Assembly (NCBI RefSeq): GCF_937873765.1
Contig: NZ_CALMZC010000051.1
Span: 1-64,000 of the forward strand
Origin: an uncultured Thiothrix sp.
Lineage (GTDB): Bacteria > Pseudomonadota > Gammaproteobacteria > Thiotrichales > Thiotrichaceae
Length of the DNA: 64,000 bases
Reading direction: 5' to 3'
Below are positions 27,635 to 36,773 of the stretch, piece by piece (the first letter of the stretch is position 1; the number at the start of each line of letters is the position of its first letter). The notes under the pieces are model-generated. The model had not been told where the DNA came from. It was given only the letters and a program-made list of their open reading frames with translations, and made no database searches. The position numbers were made by a program, and so were the translations under genes.

Positions 27635-29404
27635 ATGAGTTATACCCATCCCTATCAGGATGCTGATTTTGTCCTGCGCCATGTAGTGAAATTTGATGAA
27701 CTCTGTGCGGATGCGGGGCTAGACGAAGCCAATATGGATTTAGCGGTCGCGGTGCTTGAGGAAGCAGGCAAAATGGGCAGTGAAGTGCTAGCTCCCTTAA
27801 ATTGGAGTGGCGATCAGGCGGGTATAAGTCTGGGTGCGTATGGGGGGCAAGAAGCACCGGGTTTCAAAGAAGCTTATCAGCAATTTGCAGAAGCCGGTTG
27901 GTTATCCTTAGGCGCAGAACCCGAGTTTGGCGGGCAAGGTTTGCCGAATGTGTTGAATACGGCGGTGAATGAGATTTGGCAATCCGCAAATATCTCCTTT
28001 GCCCTTTGCCCGATGCTCAGCATGGGGGCGATGGAAAGTATTGGTCACCACGCGAGCCATGAATTGCAGTCTACCTATTTGCCTAAAATGGCGAGTGGTG
28101 AATGGACGGGCACAATGAATCTAACCGAGCCGGATGCAGGTTCTGATTTAGCCGCCGTGAAAACGCGCGCAGTGCCGAATGGTGATCATTATCTGGTGAC
28201 AGGTCAGAAGATTTTCATCACTTGGGGTGATCATCAAATGACTGAGAATATCATTCATTTGGTGCTAGCACGTTTACCAGATGCGCCTGCTGGGGTGAAA
28301 GGTATCTCCTTATTTGTCGTACCGAAGTTTTTGTTGGATGCTGAGGGTAACCCGGCTGAACGCAATGCGGCTCACTGTTTATCGGTCGAACATAAGCTGG
28401 GTATCCACGCTAGCCCAACCTGTGTGATGGAGTTTAAAGACGCGATTGGCTATATCATCGGTGAGCCAAACAAAGGCTTATCCTATATGTTCACGATGAT
28501 GAACCATGCCCGCCAAGCGGTCGGTTTGCAGGGGTTGTCGATTTCTGAGCGAGCGTATCAACAAGCTCGCGTATTTGCACGGGAGCGCTTGCAAGGTACT
28601 CGTCGTGATGGCTCACGGATTCCGATCATTGAGCATCCAGATGTACGCCGCATGTTGATGGTGATGCGTGCTAGCAATGAGGCGATGCGCGCTTTAGCCT
28701 TAGTCGCTGCTGCTGAAGTAGATCGTGCTAAGCATGCGGCTGATGTAGATGCTAAAGCGCAACATGCAGGTCGGGTTGAATTACTTACTCCCATCGTGAA
28801 GGGCTGGCTCACTGAGTTATCCCAAGAAATGACTTATCTGAATATTCAGATTCATGGCGGTATGGGCTTCATTGAAGAAACAGGCGCAGCGCAACATTAT
28901 CGTGATGCACGGATTCTGACCATTTATGAAGGGACGACGGGCATTCAAGCCCTCGACTTTATTGGCCGCAAAACTCTAAGCGATCAAGGGGCTGCCTTAG
29001 CTTTGTATCTAGCAGAAATGCAGGTAACGGCTGAAGCCTTGCGCGCTGACAATAATTTGCCAGCGAGTATTGTCGAAGGTTTAGAGTCTGCGATTGAGCG
29101 GGGCGTAATGGCGCGTGAGTGGCTGTTAAAATCAGCATCGACTGATGTAAATTTAGCTGGTAGTGCCAGTGTGAACTTCTTAATGCTATTTGGTTATTTA
29201 AGTGGTGGCTGGTTAATGGCGAAAGAAGCAGCAGTTGCTCAAGCTCAATTAGCAGCCGGTGAAGGTGATGCACAGTTCTTGAAAAACAAGCTGATCACTG
29301 CCCAATTCTATGCCGAGCATTTATTGCCACGTACTCAAGCTCACTTAGCGGCGATGCTGGCAGGTAGTGAAACGATCATGGGTTTAGCAGAAGACGCATT
29401 TTAG
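27635..29404 (+). CDS. Acyl-CoA dehydrogenase with extra C-terminal domain (DmdC-like)
   Basis: A 589-residue flavoenzyme of the large acyl-CoA dehydrogenase group that includes 3-methylthiopropanoyl-CoA dehydrogenase DmdC. Visible are the FAD/substrate motifs MNLTEPDAGSDLAAVKT and GQKIFITWGDHQ, and the catalytic Glu of TIYEGTTGIQ followed by DFIGRK. Residues from about 460 form the extra C-terminal domain of the group. Electrons would go to the ETF encoded upstream. Ligase plus DmdC-like enzyme hints at, but does not prove, methylthiopropionate use. Confidence 0.88.
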   Translation: MSYTHPYQDADFVLRHVVKFDELCADAGLDEANMDLAVAVLEEAGKMGSEVLAPLNWSGDQAGISLGAYGGQEAPGFKEAYQQFAEAGWLSLGAEPEFGGQGLPNVLNTAVNEIWQSANISFALCPMLSMGAMESIGHHASHELQSTYLPKMASGEWTGTMNLTEPDAGSDLAAVKTRAVPNGDHYLVTGQKIFITWGDHQMTENIIHLVLARLPDAPAGVKGISLFVVPKFLLDAEGNPAERNAAHCLSVEHKLGIHASPTCVMEFKDAIGYIIGEPNKGLSYMFTMMNHARQAVGLQGLSISERAYQQARVFARERLQGTRRDGSRIPIIEHPDVRRMLMVMRASNEAMRALALVAAAEVDRAKHAADVDAKAQHAGRVELLTPIVKGWLTELSQEMTYLNIQIHGGMGFIEETGAAQHYRDARILTIYEGTTGIQALDFIGRKTLSDQGAALALYLAEMQVTAEALRADNNLPASIVEGLESAIERGVMAREWLLKSASTDVNLAGSASVNFLMLFGYLSGGWLMAKEAAVAQAQLAAGEGDAQFLKNKLITAQFYAEHLLPRTQAHLAAMLAGSETIMGLAEDAF

Positions 29405-29413
29405 GAGATTAAG

Positions 29414-29827
29414 ATGCATAAAACCTTTCAAGTTGGCGATAAAGCGGCACGCAAACATACCTTCACCGATGCGGATGTGCACCAGTTCGCAGATTTAACT
29501 GGCGACCATAACCCGGTGCATTTAGACGCTGAGTTTGCAGCGGGTACGCAATTCAAAGCGCAGATTGCACACGGGATGTTGGTTGGCAGCTTATTCACTG
29601 GGATTCTGGGTGAAGAGTTGCCCGGCCCCGGTTCGATTTATATGGCACAAAACTTGAGCTTTAAAGCGCCGGTTTATTTAGGCCAAGAAGTGACTGCAAC
29701 GGTGGAAGTGACCAGCATTCGTGAAGGCAAGGGTATTGTGAGCTTTGATACCACAGTCACGGATCAGGAGGGTAAAGTCTTGGTGAAAGGCGATTCAGTG
29801 ATGTATGTGCCTTGGTTGAAGGCTTAA
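29414..29827 (+). CDS. phaJ: MaoC-like (R)-specific enoyl-CoA hydratase
   Basis: A 137-residue hot-dog fold hydratase. The catalytic Asp and His are in the signature DLTGDHNPVHLD, followed by IAHGMLVGSLFTGILGEELPGPG. Such enzymes hydrate trans-2-enoyl-CoA to (R)-3-hydroxyacyl-CoA, linking fatty acid oxidation to polyhydroxyalkanoate synthesis. It follows the dehydrogenase by 9 nt with AGGAG upstream, so it likely acts on that product. Confidence 0.88.
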   Translation: MHKTFQVGDKAARKHTFTDADVHQFADLTGDHNPVHLDAEFAAGTQFKAQIAHGMLVGSLFTGILGEELPGPGSIYMAQNLSFKAPVYLGQEVTATVEVTSIREGKGIVSFDTTVTDQEGKVLVKGDSVMYVPWLKA

Positions 29828-29842
29828 TTCGCTAAAAGTCTA

Positions 29843-29859
29843 CCCCTCCATTGGAGGGG
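29843..29859. terminator. Short GC-rich hairpin between convergent genes
   Basis: CCCCTCC (29843-29849) and GGAGGGG (29853-29859) form a 7-bp stem with a 3-nt loop, between the convergent phaJ and lipoprotein genes. No U tract is present on either strand. Confidence 0.45.
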
Positions 29860-29874
29860 ATGGCTTGAAAACAA

Positions 29875-30219
29875 TTACTTCTGCGTCAAACTCATATTAC
29901 CCTGCAAATCTTTATAGACTACGACCTTATGTTTAGAGCCATCTTGTAGCTCAAGGCTCAGTTTGTAATTCATCCCTGCCACCACTTGTTGTTCAGCTTG
30001 GGTGACTTTTCCTAGTAAACCACCTAAGCTTTGCGCAGCGAACTGAGCGGCATTCTGCACTTCTGCATCATTGAGATCCACAGCGGAATAGCCACCTACT
30101 ATCTGTGGCTGGGTTGGAGCTGGAGTACTTGGCTGTGGAGTTGTCGAAGTTGGATTGGTATTGCAAGCTGTTAATAGGCAACTGATCACAAAAACAAAAC
30201 AAGCAGCTAATTTTTTCAT
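29875..30219 (-). CDS. Lipoprotein with cystatin-like domain
   Basis: A 114-residue lipoprotein. The signal sequence ends in LTAC with the lipidated Cys19, then a Pro/Thr-rich linker (about 20-40), then a cystatin-like domain: IVGGYS near its start and QQVVAGMNYKLSLEL, which contains the cystatin QVVAG signature, then KHKVVVYKD. Cystatins inhibit papain-type cysteine proteases through that loop and the N-terminal Gly. The start is ATG 30219 with AAGGA 7 nt upstream. Whether it inhibits a protease is unknown. Confidence 0.8.
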   Translation of the reverse strand: MKKLAACFVFVISCLLTACNTNPTSTTPQPSTPAPTQPQIVGGYSAVDLNDAEVQNAAQFAAQSLGGLLGKVTQAEQQVVAGMNYKLSLELQDGSKHKVVVYKDLQGNMSLTQK

Positions 30220-30343
30220 CGAAATTTCCTTGTGGATAAAAACGCTATCTAAGCTAAATAATTGAGCGCTTGTCAATCGACTTAGCTGGCTTTGCCCTGT
30301 ACATAAATTCTGTTATTAATACAGTATCCGCATTTACCCTTAA

Positions 30344-31636
30344 CAAAACCTTATACCAAAAATTTTCATCAGTTATGCCCGCGATCAAAGTCATGGCGAA
30401 CGCTTAGCCGCCGAAACGCAGCAGCAATTGCTCGCGGCGGGCTTTGAGGTTTTCCGCGATGTAATAGGTTTGAAGCCCGGCGATGTTTGGTATCACAAAT
30501 TAGAGTTTGAATTAGAAACTAGTGATGCGGTGGTGCTGATTGTTTCCGAGAAAGTACGCACCTCGAAATGGGTACACAATGAAATCAGCATGGCACAGGA
30601 GCTTAATTTGCCAGTGATTCCAGTGTTTGCAGAGAAAGTACGTTCGCCTTTGTGGTTACGGCATTTGCAGGCTTTGGATTTTTGTACGCAAACCAATTGG
30701 GTTTTGCTTATTGAGGCTTTAGCTAGCCAACTGAGTTTCCCATCACCCTCTAGCTCCCTCTCCCGTCGAATAGTGGAGAAGGAACAACCAACCTCTAATA
30801 GCCCCTCTAATTCTGGTACAGGGGATGGAGTGAAGATAAAACCTGCTTGGGCAAGTGCTTCAGGTACAGATGAATATGGAGTTTACGCAGATTTAACGAT
30901 ACCTTTTGAGAAAAAAGGGTTTCTTTTCTTGAAGAAGGCTGATGTTGTGGTGCAGCGTTTCCGCTTTATCGAAGCTGGGACATTTTGGATGGGTTCGCCG
31001 GAAGATGAGGAAGGGCGTTTTGCTAGTGAAACCCTGCATCAAGTGACTTTAAGCCAATCTTTTTGGTTGGCAGATACAGCCTGTACTCAAGTTTTATGGC
31101 AAGCCGTGATGGGTAATAATCCTGCTTATTTTAAAACTAGCTTACAAAACCCTGTTGAACAGGTGAGTTGGAATGATGCGCAAGTGTTTATTCAAAAATT
31201 GAACCAACAAATTTCAGGTATAGCGGCTCGACTGCCTACTGAGGCGGAATGGGAATATGCCTGTCGAGCGGGAACAAACAGTGCTTTTGGGTTCGGTGGA
31301 AAAAATGATTTGGATACCACTAAGGCGAATTATTCGGGTCAGTGGGATGACTTTAATGTGAGTGGTAAGACAGTAGCTGTAAAAAGTTTCGCTCCGAATC
31401 CTTGGGGCTTATATGAAATGCACGGCAATGTTTGGGAATGGTGCGAAGATGGTTATGCCGAGTATCCACTGCAAGCGATCATTGACCCACGCGGAGCGCC
31501 TGCAAGTTCTGCCCGTGTGCGGCGCGGCGGGTCGTGGAGCAATTTCGGCTGGAGCGTGCGTTCTGCCTATCGCCGCAGCTACGCGCCCGACGACCGTTAC
31601 GACGACCTTGGTTTTCGTTTAGCCCTAGGTCATTGA
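30344..31636 (+). CDS. TIR-FGE-sulfatase protein with DGR-like variable 3' end
   Basis: The frame is open from after a TAA at 30341-30343 to the stop at 31636. A TIR domain opens with KIFISYARDQSHGER and keeps the likely catalytic Glu in SKWVHNEISMAQ. A Ser/Pro-rich linker leads to an FGE-sulfatase (SUMF1/C-type-lectin-like) domain: FIEAGTFWMGSP, RLPTEAEWEYACRAGT, GNVWEWCEDGY and RRGGSW. No ATG, GTG or TTG precedes the first TIR strand; the first is TTG 30428, which would cut it off, so the start is unusual (ATA 30353 or ATT are the only options) or the 5' end is damaged. The final 100 bases resemble a diversity-generating-retroelement variable region. The role, antigen sensing with a TIR effector, is inferred from such fusions elsewhere. 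Confidence 0.72.
   Translation, partial: QNLIPKIFISYARDQSHGERLAAETQQQLLAAGFEVFRDVIGLKPGDVWYHKLEFELETSDAVVLIVSEKVRTSKWVHNEISMAQELNLPVIPVFAEKVRSPLWLRHLQALDFCTQTNWVLLIEALASQLSFPSPSSSLSRRIVEKEQPTSNSPSNSGTGDGVKIKPAWASASGTDEYGVYADLTIPFEKKGFLFLKKADVVVQRFRFIEAGTFWMGSPEDEEGRFASETLHQVTLSQSFWLADTACTQVLWQAVMGNNPAYFKTSLQNPVEQVSWNDAQVFIQKLNQQISGIAARLPTEAEWEYACRAGTNSAFGFGGKNDLDTTKANYSGQWDDFNVSGKTVAVKSFAPNPWGLYEMHGNVWEWCEDGYAEYPLQAIIDPRGAPASSARVRRGGSWSNFGWSVRSAYRRSYAPDDRYDDLGFRLALGH
31520..31621 (+). other. Candidate DGR variable region (VR)
   Basis: The codons after GGSW read AGC AAT TTC GGC TGG AGC, then TAT, CGC CGC AGC TAC, GAC GAC, TAC GAC GAC and CTT, interleaved with constant codons, and end in GGTTTTCGTTTAGCC. 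Most variable codons end in C, as expected if AAC codons of a template were mutated at their adenines. The stretch is much more GC-rich than the rest of the gene. No reverse transcriptase or template repeat is in the window. Confidence 0.6.
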
Positions 31637-31810
31637 GTTCAGGGCGGCGGAGCCGCAGAGCGCCAAGGCCGCGTAAGCCGTGGCAGGCGCGTTACGGAGT
31701 AGCGCTAGCAGCGGCTGAAGCAGACAGGGCGCTGGGGGTGAAGGGGGTGTCCCCCTGCGAGCTGAATCTGCGGTATACTGAGTAAAGCAAACTGATTTTA
31801 TGCAGGTTCT
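31637..31810. other. GC-rich spacer with hairpins after the variable region
   Basis: About 170 bases of unusually GC-rich DNA. It contains a 5-bp hairpin (GCGGC 31644-31648 with GCCGC 31652-31656), close behind the variable region as in DGR loci, and a second one (GGGGG 31743-31747 with CCCCC 31751-31755). No gene is seen. Confidence 0.5.
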
Positions 31811-31813
31811 TTG

Positions 31814-32413
31814 ATGTACTCCAATCTTGCCCACCAAGCCCTTACCAGTGAAACAGCTTATTTAAGTGCCGAAGCACAGTCCAGCGACAAGCACGAATAC
31901 CTCAATGGTTGGGTCTACCCACTGCATTGGAATCCGATTACCAATATGGCAGGTGCAAGCGATGCACATGTCAAAGTCACTGGCAATGTGCATTATGCAT
32001 TCAAAACCCATTTACGCGGCAAAGGCTGTGGTTTGTATGCCTCCGATATGCGCGTAAAAATTAATGCAAAAGACAAGGCTTATTTCTACCCCGATGTCAT
32101 GGTGACTTGCGATCCAGCCGATCAAATCCGCGATACCATGAAAGAGTCGCCGCTTTTGATCGTTGAAGTGCTGTCACCCAGTACCGAAGATTATGATAAA
32201 GGTGGAAAATTTGCTGTGTATAGACTGCTCAGCAGTTTGCGCGAATATGTGCTGATCGACCCCAGCGAATATTTAGTAGAAATTTTTCGCTTGAATGCGC
32301 ATCAGCGTTGGGAGTTATTTACGTTTGAAGGTGCGGAGAGTGCAGTAGAGTTTGCTAGTATTGGTTTAATAGTCCCCATGCTTGCTTTGTATGATGATGT
32401 AGTTTTTAACTAA
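31814..32413 (+). CDS. Uma2-family (DUF820) PD-(D/E)XK nuclease-like protein
   Basis: A 199-residue protein of the Uma2/DUF820 family, which has a restriction-endonuclease fold. Core motifs are FYPDVMVTCD and LLIVEVLSPSTEDYDKGGKF, followed by YVLIDP. The family is abundant in filamentous and cyanobacterial genomes and its function is unknown. The start is ATG 31814. It overlaps the convergent lysR gene by 8 bp at the 3' end. Confidence 0.88.
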   Translation: MYSNLAHQALTSETAYLSAEAQSSDKHEYLNGWVYPLHWNPITNMAGASDAHVKVTGNVHYAFKTHLRGKGCGLYASDMRVKINAKDKAYFYPDVMVTCDPADQIRDTMKESPLLIVEVLSPSTEDYDKGGKFAVYRLLSSLREYVLIDPSEYLVEIFRLNAHQRWELFTFEGAESAVEFASIGLIVPMLALYDDVVFN

Positions 32414-33272
32414 ACGCCTGCAATATCCCCAACATCCCCCGTGTTGCATTCGATAGTGTCCGCTTGCGATGGGTAATTACGCCTAATTCACGTTTCAATT
32501 GGAGCGGTGTTTCCACAATCACCAATTGCTCATTTAATAAAGTATGCGGCAGCAGCGACCAACCAAAGCCTGCACTTACCAGCATTTTTAAAGTTTCTAA
32601 ATAATTGGTGCTGACATAAACATTCAGTTGATTTTCTAAGTGTCTCAAGGCTTGGCTAATAATTTGATAGGTATAAGTATCTTTGCTCGGCAGAACACAG
32701 CGGTGCTGCACAAGTTCTGCTAACGAGACCTTACCCCTTTGACTTAGCATGTGTTGTCGGCTGGTGACGATATGAAGTTGATCCGTCCAAATCACTTGGG
32801 CTTGTAATTGCTCAGGTAAAGCATTCGGCAGTGTCGCAATCGCCATTTCTAATTCACCCCGCTCGACGGCTTGGCAGGCTTGTTCCGAAGCGACAAAGCG
32901 TAAGTCCAGTTGTACCGCAGGATAGCGCTGGTTGAATGCACTTAAAGCGGGTGGCAAGCGATGTAAGCCAATATGATGGCTCGTACCCATCGTTAAAACG
33001 CCATGAACATCACTAGAAAGGTTAGAGGCAAGACGGCGAATGTCTTCAAGTTCCGTACGTAAAGCTTGTACTCGTGGCAATAAAGCCCGACCTGCTTCGG
33101 TTAAAGTCACTTTGCGATTAATACGGTTGAAGAGGGCTGTGCCAAGTTCTGCCTCAAGGGCGCTAATGCGTTTGCTGATCGCTGGTTGGCTAAGGAATAA
33201 GGCATCAGCCGCCAGTGAAAACGATTGATAGCGGGCGACTTCGACAAAAGCAATGAGTGCGTGTAATTCCAT
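32406..33272 (-). CDS. LysR-family transcriptional regulator
   Basis: A 288-residue LysR regulator: the N-terminal winged helix (FVEVARYQSFSLAADALFLS, then QPAISKRISALEAELGTALF) and a periplasmic-binding-like effector domain. It is divergent from leuC with a 102-bp spacer carrying a LysR-type box, so it probably controls the leucine genes and itself. The position recalls LysR regulators beside leuCDB elsewhere. Confidence 0.92.
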   Translation of the reverse strand: MELHALIAFVEVARYQSFSLAADALFLSQPAISKRISALEAELGTALFNRINRKVTLTEAGRALLPRVQALRTELEDIRRLASNLSSDVHGVLTMGTSHHIGLHRLPPALSAFNQRYPAVQLDLRFVASEQACQAVERGELEMAIATLPNALPEQLQAQVIWTDQLHIVTSRQHMLSQRGKVSLAELVQHRCVLPSKDTYTYQIISQALRHLENQLNVYVSTNYLETLKMLVSAGFGWSLLPHTLLNEQLVIVETPLQLKRELGVITHRKRTLSNATRGMLGILQAFS

Positions 33273-33278
33273 ACAAGT

Positions 33279-33293
33279 ATTCTAATCAAGAAT
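33279..33293. promoter_or_regulatory. LysR-type binding box
   Basis: ATTCT-N5-AGAAT, an interrupted palindrome of the T-N11-A class bound by LysR proteins, 7 nt upstream of the lysR start in the divergent lysR-leuC spacer. Confidence 0.55.
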
Positions 33294-33374
33294 GTATTAG
33301 ATGAAAAATATGAATTTTATTTATCAAAGAGCTGATGATATTCTGCACTGCGTCAACATTCCAAGGAGATCCCT

Positions 33375-34778
33375 GTGGCTGGAAAAACCCTCTATGATAA
33401 AGTCTGGGATGCGCATGTGGTGCGGCAAGAAGCCGACGGTACTTGTTTGCTGTATATCGACCGCCATTTGGTGCATGAAGTCACCTCCCCACAAGCTTTT
33501 GAAGGCTTGAAAATAGCAAAACGCCAGCCGTGGCGTACTGCCTCGATGGTTGCTGTGCCTGACCATAATATTCCTACCAAAGATTTAGATCAGGGCATTA
33601 CTGATCCAGTATCGCGTCTGCAAGTGGAAACGCTGAATGAAAATTGCCGTGATTTTGGCGTGACCGAATTTAATCTCGGTGATCCACGTCAAGGTATTGT
33701 GCATGTGATGGGGTCAGAGCAGGGCGCGACTTTACCCGGCATGACGGTGGTCTGTGGTGATTCGCATACCTCTACGCATGGTGCTTTCGGTGCTTTAGCA
33801 CATGGTATTGGTACGTCTGAAGTTGAGCATGTGATGGCCACCCAATGTTTGATTCAGAAAAAAATGAAAAACATGCGTGTCAATGTCAACGGCAAAGTAG
33901 GCTTTGGCGTAACGGCTAAAGACATTGTACTTACGATCATTGGCGAAATCGGCACTGCCGGTGGTACAGGTTATGCGATTGAATTTGCTGGTGAAGCGAT
34001 TCGTGATCTGAGCATAGAAGGGCGTATGACCGTCTGCAATATGGCCATCGAGGCTGGTGCGCGGGCAGGCATGATTGCAGTCGATGACACCACGATTGAG
34101 TACGTGAAAGGTCGTCCTTATGCACCTAAGCCCGAACAGTGGGAAGCGGCAGTCAGTGCATGGCGTGATTTGCATTCCGATGCCGATGCGGTGTTTGATT
34201 GTGAGGTCAATTTGGATGCAGCTAGCATTAAACCACAAGTCACTTGGGGGACTTCCCCAGAGATGGTCTTAGCCGTGGATGGAATTGTGCCTGACCCAGC
34301 CAAAGAGACTGATCCGGTGAAAGCGAATAGTATTCGTGCTGCACTCAAGTATATGGGTTTGGAGGCGAATACTCCGATTGACCAAGTGCAAGTGGATAAA
34401 GTTTTCATCGGTTCGTGTACTAATTCGCGTATAGAAGACTTACGCGCCGCAGCAGCAGTAGCCAAAGGACGTAAACTGGCTTCTAATATCAAGTTGGCTA
34501 TGGTCGTTCCGGGTTCGGGTTTAGTCAAACGCCAAGCTGAGCAGGAAGGTTTAGATCAAATTTTCTTGGCGGCTGGTTTTGAGTGGCGTGAACCGGGTTG
34601 TTCCATGTGCCTTGCGATGAATGCAGATCGTTTAGAGCCGGGCGAACGTTGCGCTTCCACTTCTAATCGTAACTTTGAAGGTCGCCAAGGGCAGGGCGGT
34701 CGGACGCATTTAGTCAGTCCGGCAATGGCTGCGGCTGCGGCTGTCACTGGACATTTTGTTGATGTTCGTCAGTTATAA
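33375..34778 (+). CDS. leuC: 3-isopropylmalate dehydratase large subunit
   Basis: A 467-residue aconitase-family enzyme that isomerises 2- to 3-isopropylmalate in leucine synthesis, acting with LeuD. The three 4Fe-4S cysteines are in [13 protein letters not shown] and [26 protein letters not shown] and [12 protein letters not shown] are further signatures. The start is a GTG at 33375 with AAGGAG upstream. Confidence 0.97.
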   Translation: MAGKTLYDKVWDAHVVRQEADGTCLLYIDRHLVHEVTSPQAFEGLKIAKRQPWRTASMVAVPDHNIPTKDLDQGITDPVSRLQVETLNENCRDFGVTEFNLGDPRQGIVHVMGSEQGATLPGMTVVCGDSHTSTHGAFGALAHGIGTSEVEHVMATQCLIQKKMKNMRVNVNGKVGFGVTAKDIVLTIIGEIGTAGGTGYAIEFAGEAIRDLSIEGRMTVCNMAIEAGARAGMIAVDDTTIEYVKGRPYAPKPEQWEAAVSAWRDLHSDADAVFDCEVNLDAASIKPQVTWGTSPEMVLAVDGIVPDPAKETDPVKANSIRAALKYMGLEANTPIDQVQVDKVFIGSCTNSRIEDLRAAAAVAKGRKLASNIKLAMVVPGSGLVKRQAEQEGLDQIFLAAGFEWREPGCSMCLAMNADRLEPGERCASTSNRNFEGRQGQGGRTHLVSPAMAAAAAVTGHFVDVRQL

Positions 34779-34790
34779 AGGAGACAACTC

Positions 34791-34937
34791 ATGAAAAAAC
34801 TACTCGCTATCGCTTTGTTAATCCCTTTCTTCATGACTTTATCAGGCTGCAACACGATTGCAGGTGCTGGTAAAGATGTGCAAAAAGCTGGTAAAGCTAT
34901 TGAGAAAGAAGCCAAAGAAACCAAGAAAAAAATGTAA
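34791..34937 (+). CDS. Entericidin-like small lipoprotein
   Basis: A 48-residue lipoprotein: hydrophobic signal with lipobox LSGC (Cys20), then NTIAGAGKDVQKAGKAIEKE and a Lys-rich tail. This is the entericidin A/B pattern. AAAGGAG precedes the ATG. It sits between leuC (13 nt away) and leuD (11 nt away) in the same direction, so it is co-transcribed with the leucine genes. Whether it acts as a toxin-like bacteriolytic peptide or a structural lipoprotein is unknown. Confidence 0.9.
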   Translation: MKKLLAIALLIPFFMTLSGCNTIAGAGKDVQKAGKAIEKEAKETKKKM

Positions 34938-34948
34938 GGGAGTGATAC

Positions 34949-35587
34949 ATGGAAAAGTTTACTGTCCATCAAGGTTTAGTCGTGCCATTAGATCGAGCCA
35001 ATGTTGATACGGATGCCATCATTCCTAAGCAATATTTGAAATCGATTAAACGCACGGGTTTTGGCCCGACCTTATTTGATGATTGGCGTTATACGGAGCC
35101 GGGCGAACCCGGAATGGATCACAGTAAACGTGCCGTGAATCAAGACTTCGTACTCAATTTCCCGCGTTATGGGGGAGCTTCTATCCTGATAGCGCGGGAA
35201 AACTTTGGCTGTGGCTCGTCGCGTGAACATGCGGTGTGGGCTTTAGATGATTATGGCATTCGTGTGGTTATTGCGCCGAGTTTTGCAGATATTTTCTTTA
35301 ATAACAGCTTCAAAAGTGGCTTACTGCCGATTTATTTGGATGCTGCCAGCGTGGAGCGCTTATTCAAAGAAGTGGAAGCTAATCCGGGCTATCAATTGAC
35401 GATTGATTTAGCGGCACAGAATGTCATCACGCCAAGCGGTGACAAGCTCGCTTTTGAGATTGATGCATTCCGCAAGTTTTGCTTATTGAATGGCTTGGAT
35501 GATATTGGCCTGACTTTGCAACACGCCAGTGATATTCAAGCGTATGAAACTAAGCGCAAACAAACCGCGCCTTGGTTGTTTAATTAG
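34949..35587 (+). CDS. leuD: 3-isopropylmalate dehydratase small subunit
   Basis: A 212-residue swivel-domain subunit of isopropylmalate isomerase. Motifs: [34 protein letters not shown] (substrate loop) and [16 protein letters not shown]. It forms the complete enzyme with LeuC. Confidence 0.97.
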   Translation: MEKFTVHQGLVVPLDRANVDTDAIIPKQYLKSIKRTGFGPTLFDDWRYTEPGEPGMDHSKRAVNQDFVLNFPRYGGASILIARENFGCGSSREHAVWALDDYGIRVVIAPSFADIFFNNSFKSGLLPIYLDAASVERLFKEVEANPGYQLTIDLAAQNVITPSGDKLAFEIDAFRKFCLLNGLDDIGLTLQHASDIQAYETKRKQTAPWLFN

Positions 35588-35596
35588 AGGTTTACT

Positions 35597-36676
35597 ATGA
35601 CGAAGAAAATTCTTGTTCTGCCCGGTGACGGTATTGGGCCAGAAATCGTTGCCGAAGCCATGAAAGTGCTAAATCTGTTCGCGGATGAAGGCAGCTTACC
35701 TATGGAGGCTGAATACGCGCATATTGGCGGAGCAGGCTATGATGCAGAAGGTAAACCTTATCCAGAAACGACTCAGAGGCTTGCAAAAGCAGCAGATGCG
35801 ATTTTGCTCGGTGCGGTCGGTGGCCCTAAATATGACACCCTAGATCGTCCTTTGCGCCCTGAACGCGGCTTATTAGCGATTCGTGCTGATTTAGGTTTAT
35901 ATGCGAATTTGCGTCCTGCGATTTTGTATGAAGAATTAGCCAGTGCTTCTTCGCTCAAGCCCGAGTTAGTCGCTAATTTGGACATTATGATTGTGCGCGA
36001 GTTGACGGGTGATATTTATTTTGGTCAACCACGTGGTATTGAGACTTTACCGAATGGCGAGCGGCGCGGCTTCAATACAATGGTCTACACTGAATCCGAA
36101 ATCGAGCGCATTGGACGCACGGCTTTTGATACAGCAATGAAGCGTGGCAAAAAGTTGTGCTCGGTGGATAAGGCCAATGTGCTTGAAGCGACTGAGCTGT
36201 GGCGCGAAGTGATGATTCGTATCGGCAAAGATTATCCAGAAGTCGAGCTAAGCCATATGTATGTCGATAATGCGGCGATGCAACTGGTTCGTGCACCTAA
36301 GCAATTTGACGTGATGGTGACGGGCAATATTTTCGGCGATATTCTCTCCGATGCTGCAGCCATGCTGACCGGTTCGATTGGTATGTTGCCGTCCGCCTCC
36401 TTGAATAAAGCTGGTGTGGGGATGTATGAACCTATTCATGGTTCTGCCCCGGATATTGCAGGCAAAGGTATTGCTAACCCCTTAGCGACGATTTTGTCCG
36501 TCGCGATGTTGTTGCGTTATAGCTTGAATCAGCCAGACTTAGCAGCACGAGTGGAGGCTGCGGTGAAGCAAGTCTTAGCACAAGGCTTCCGCACCGGCGA
36601 TATTTACACAGAAGGCTGCGAAAAAGTGGGTACTGCGGCGATGGGTGATGCAGTTATTTCAGCTTTACGCAGCTAA
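35597..36676 (+). CDS. leuB: 3-isopropylmalate dehydrogenase
   Basis: A 359-residue NAD-dependent decarboxylating dehydrogenase of leucine synthesis. Motifs: [38 protein letters not shown], the catalytic Lys/Asp region [12 protein letters not shown] and the NAD site [14 protein letters not shown]. It follows leuD by 9 nt and is the last gene before the terminator at 36715. Confidence 0.97.
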   Translation: MTKKILVLPGDGIGPEIVAEAMKVLNLFADEGSLPMEAEYAHIGGAGYDAEGKPYPETTQRLAKAADAILLGAVGGPKYDTLDRPLRPERGLLAIRADLGLYANLRPAILYEELASASSLKPELVANLDIMIVRELTGDIYFGQPRGIETLPNGERRGFNTMVYTESEIERIGRTAFDTAMKRGKKLCSVDKANVLEATELWREVMIRIGKDYPEVELSHMYVDNAAMQLVRAPKQFDVMVTGNIFGDILSDAAAMLTGSIGMLPSASLNKAGVGMYEPIHGSAPDIAGKGIANPLATILSVAMLLRYSLNQPDLAARVEAAVKQVLAQGFRTGDIYTEGCEKVGTAAMGDAVISALRS

Positions 36677-36714
36677 ATTGTAAATTTTTCGCTATACTAA
36701 GCCCCTGTAGTAAA

Positions 36715-36761
36715 GCCCTCAGTCTCGTTTTTGCAACCGGCGAGCTGGGGGCGTTTTTTTT
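36715..36761 (+). terminator. Terminator/attenuator between leuB and usg
   Basis: A long imperfect stem (36715-36727 with 36741-36752) followed by eight U residues (36754-36761), which abut the GAGGA ribosome site of usg. It ends the leu operon. A TATACT box about 20 nt upstream means it could also act as a leader attenuator of usg. Confidence 0.8.
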
Positions 36762-36773
36762 GAGGACGATGAA

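Noticed and set aside
31534-31785. 83-codon Arg-rich frame overlapping the end of the TIR-FGE gene
   Set aside because: It lies out of frame across the GC-rich variable region and spacer, with a composition expected by chance.
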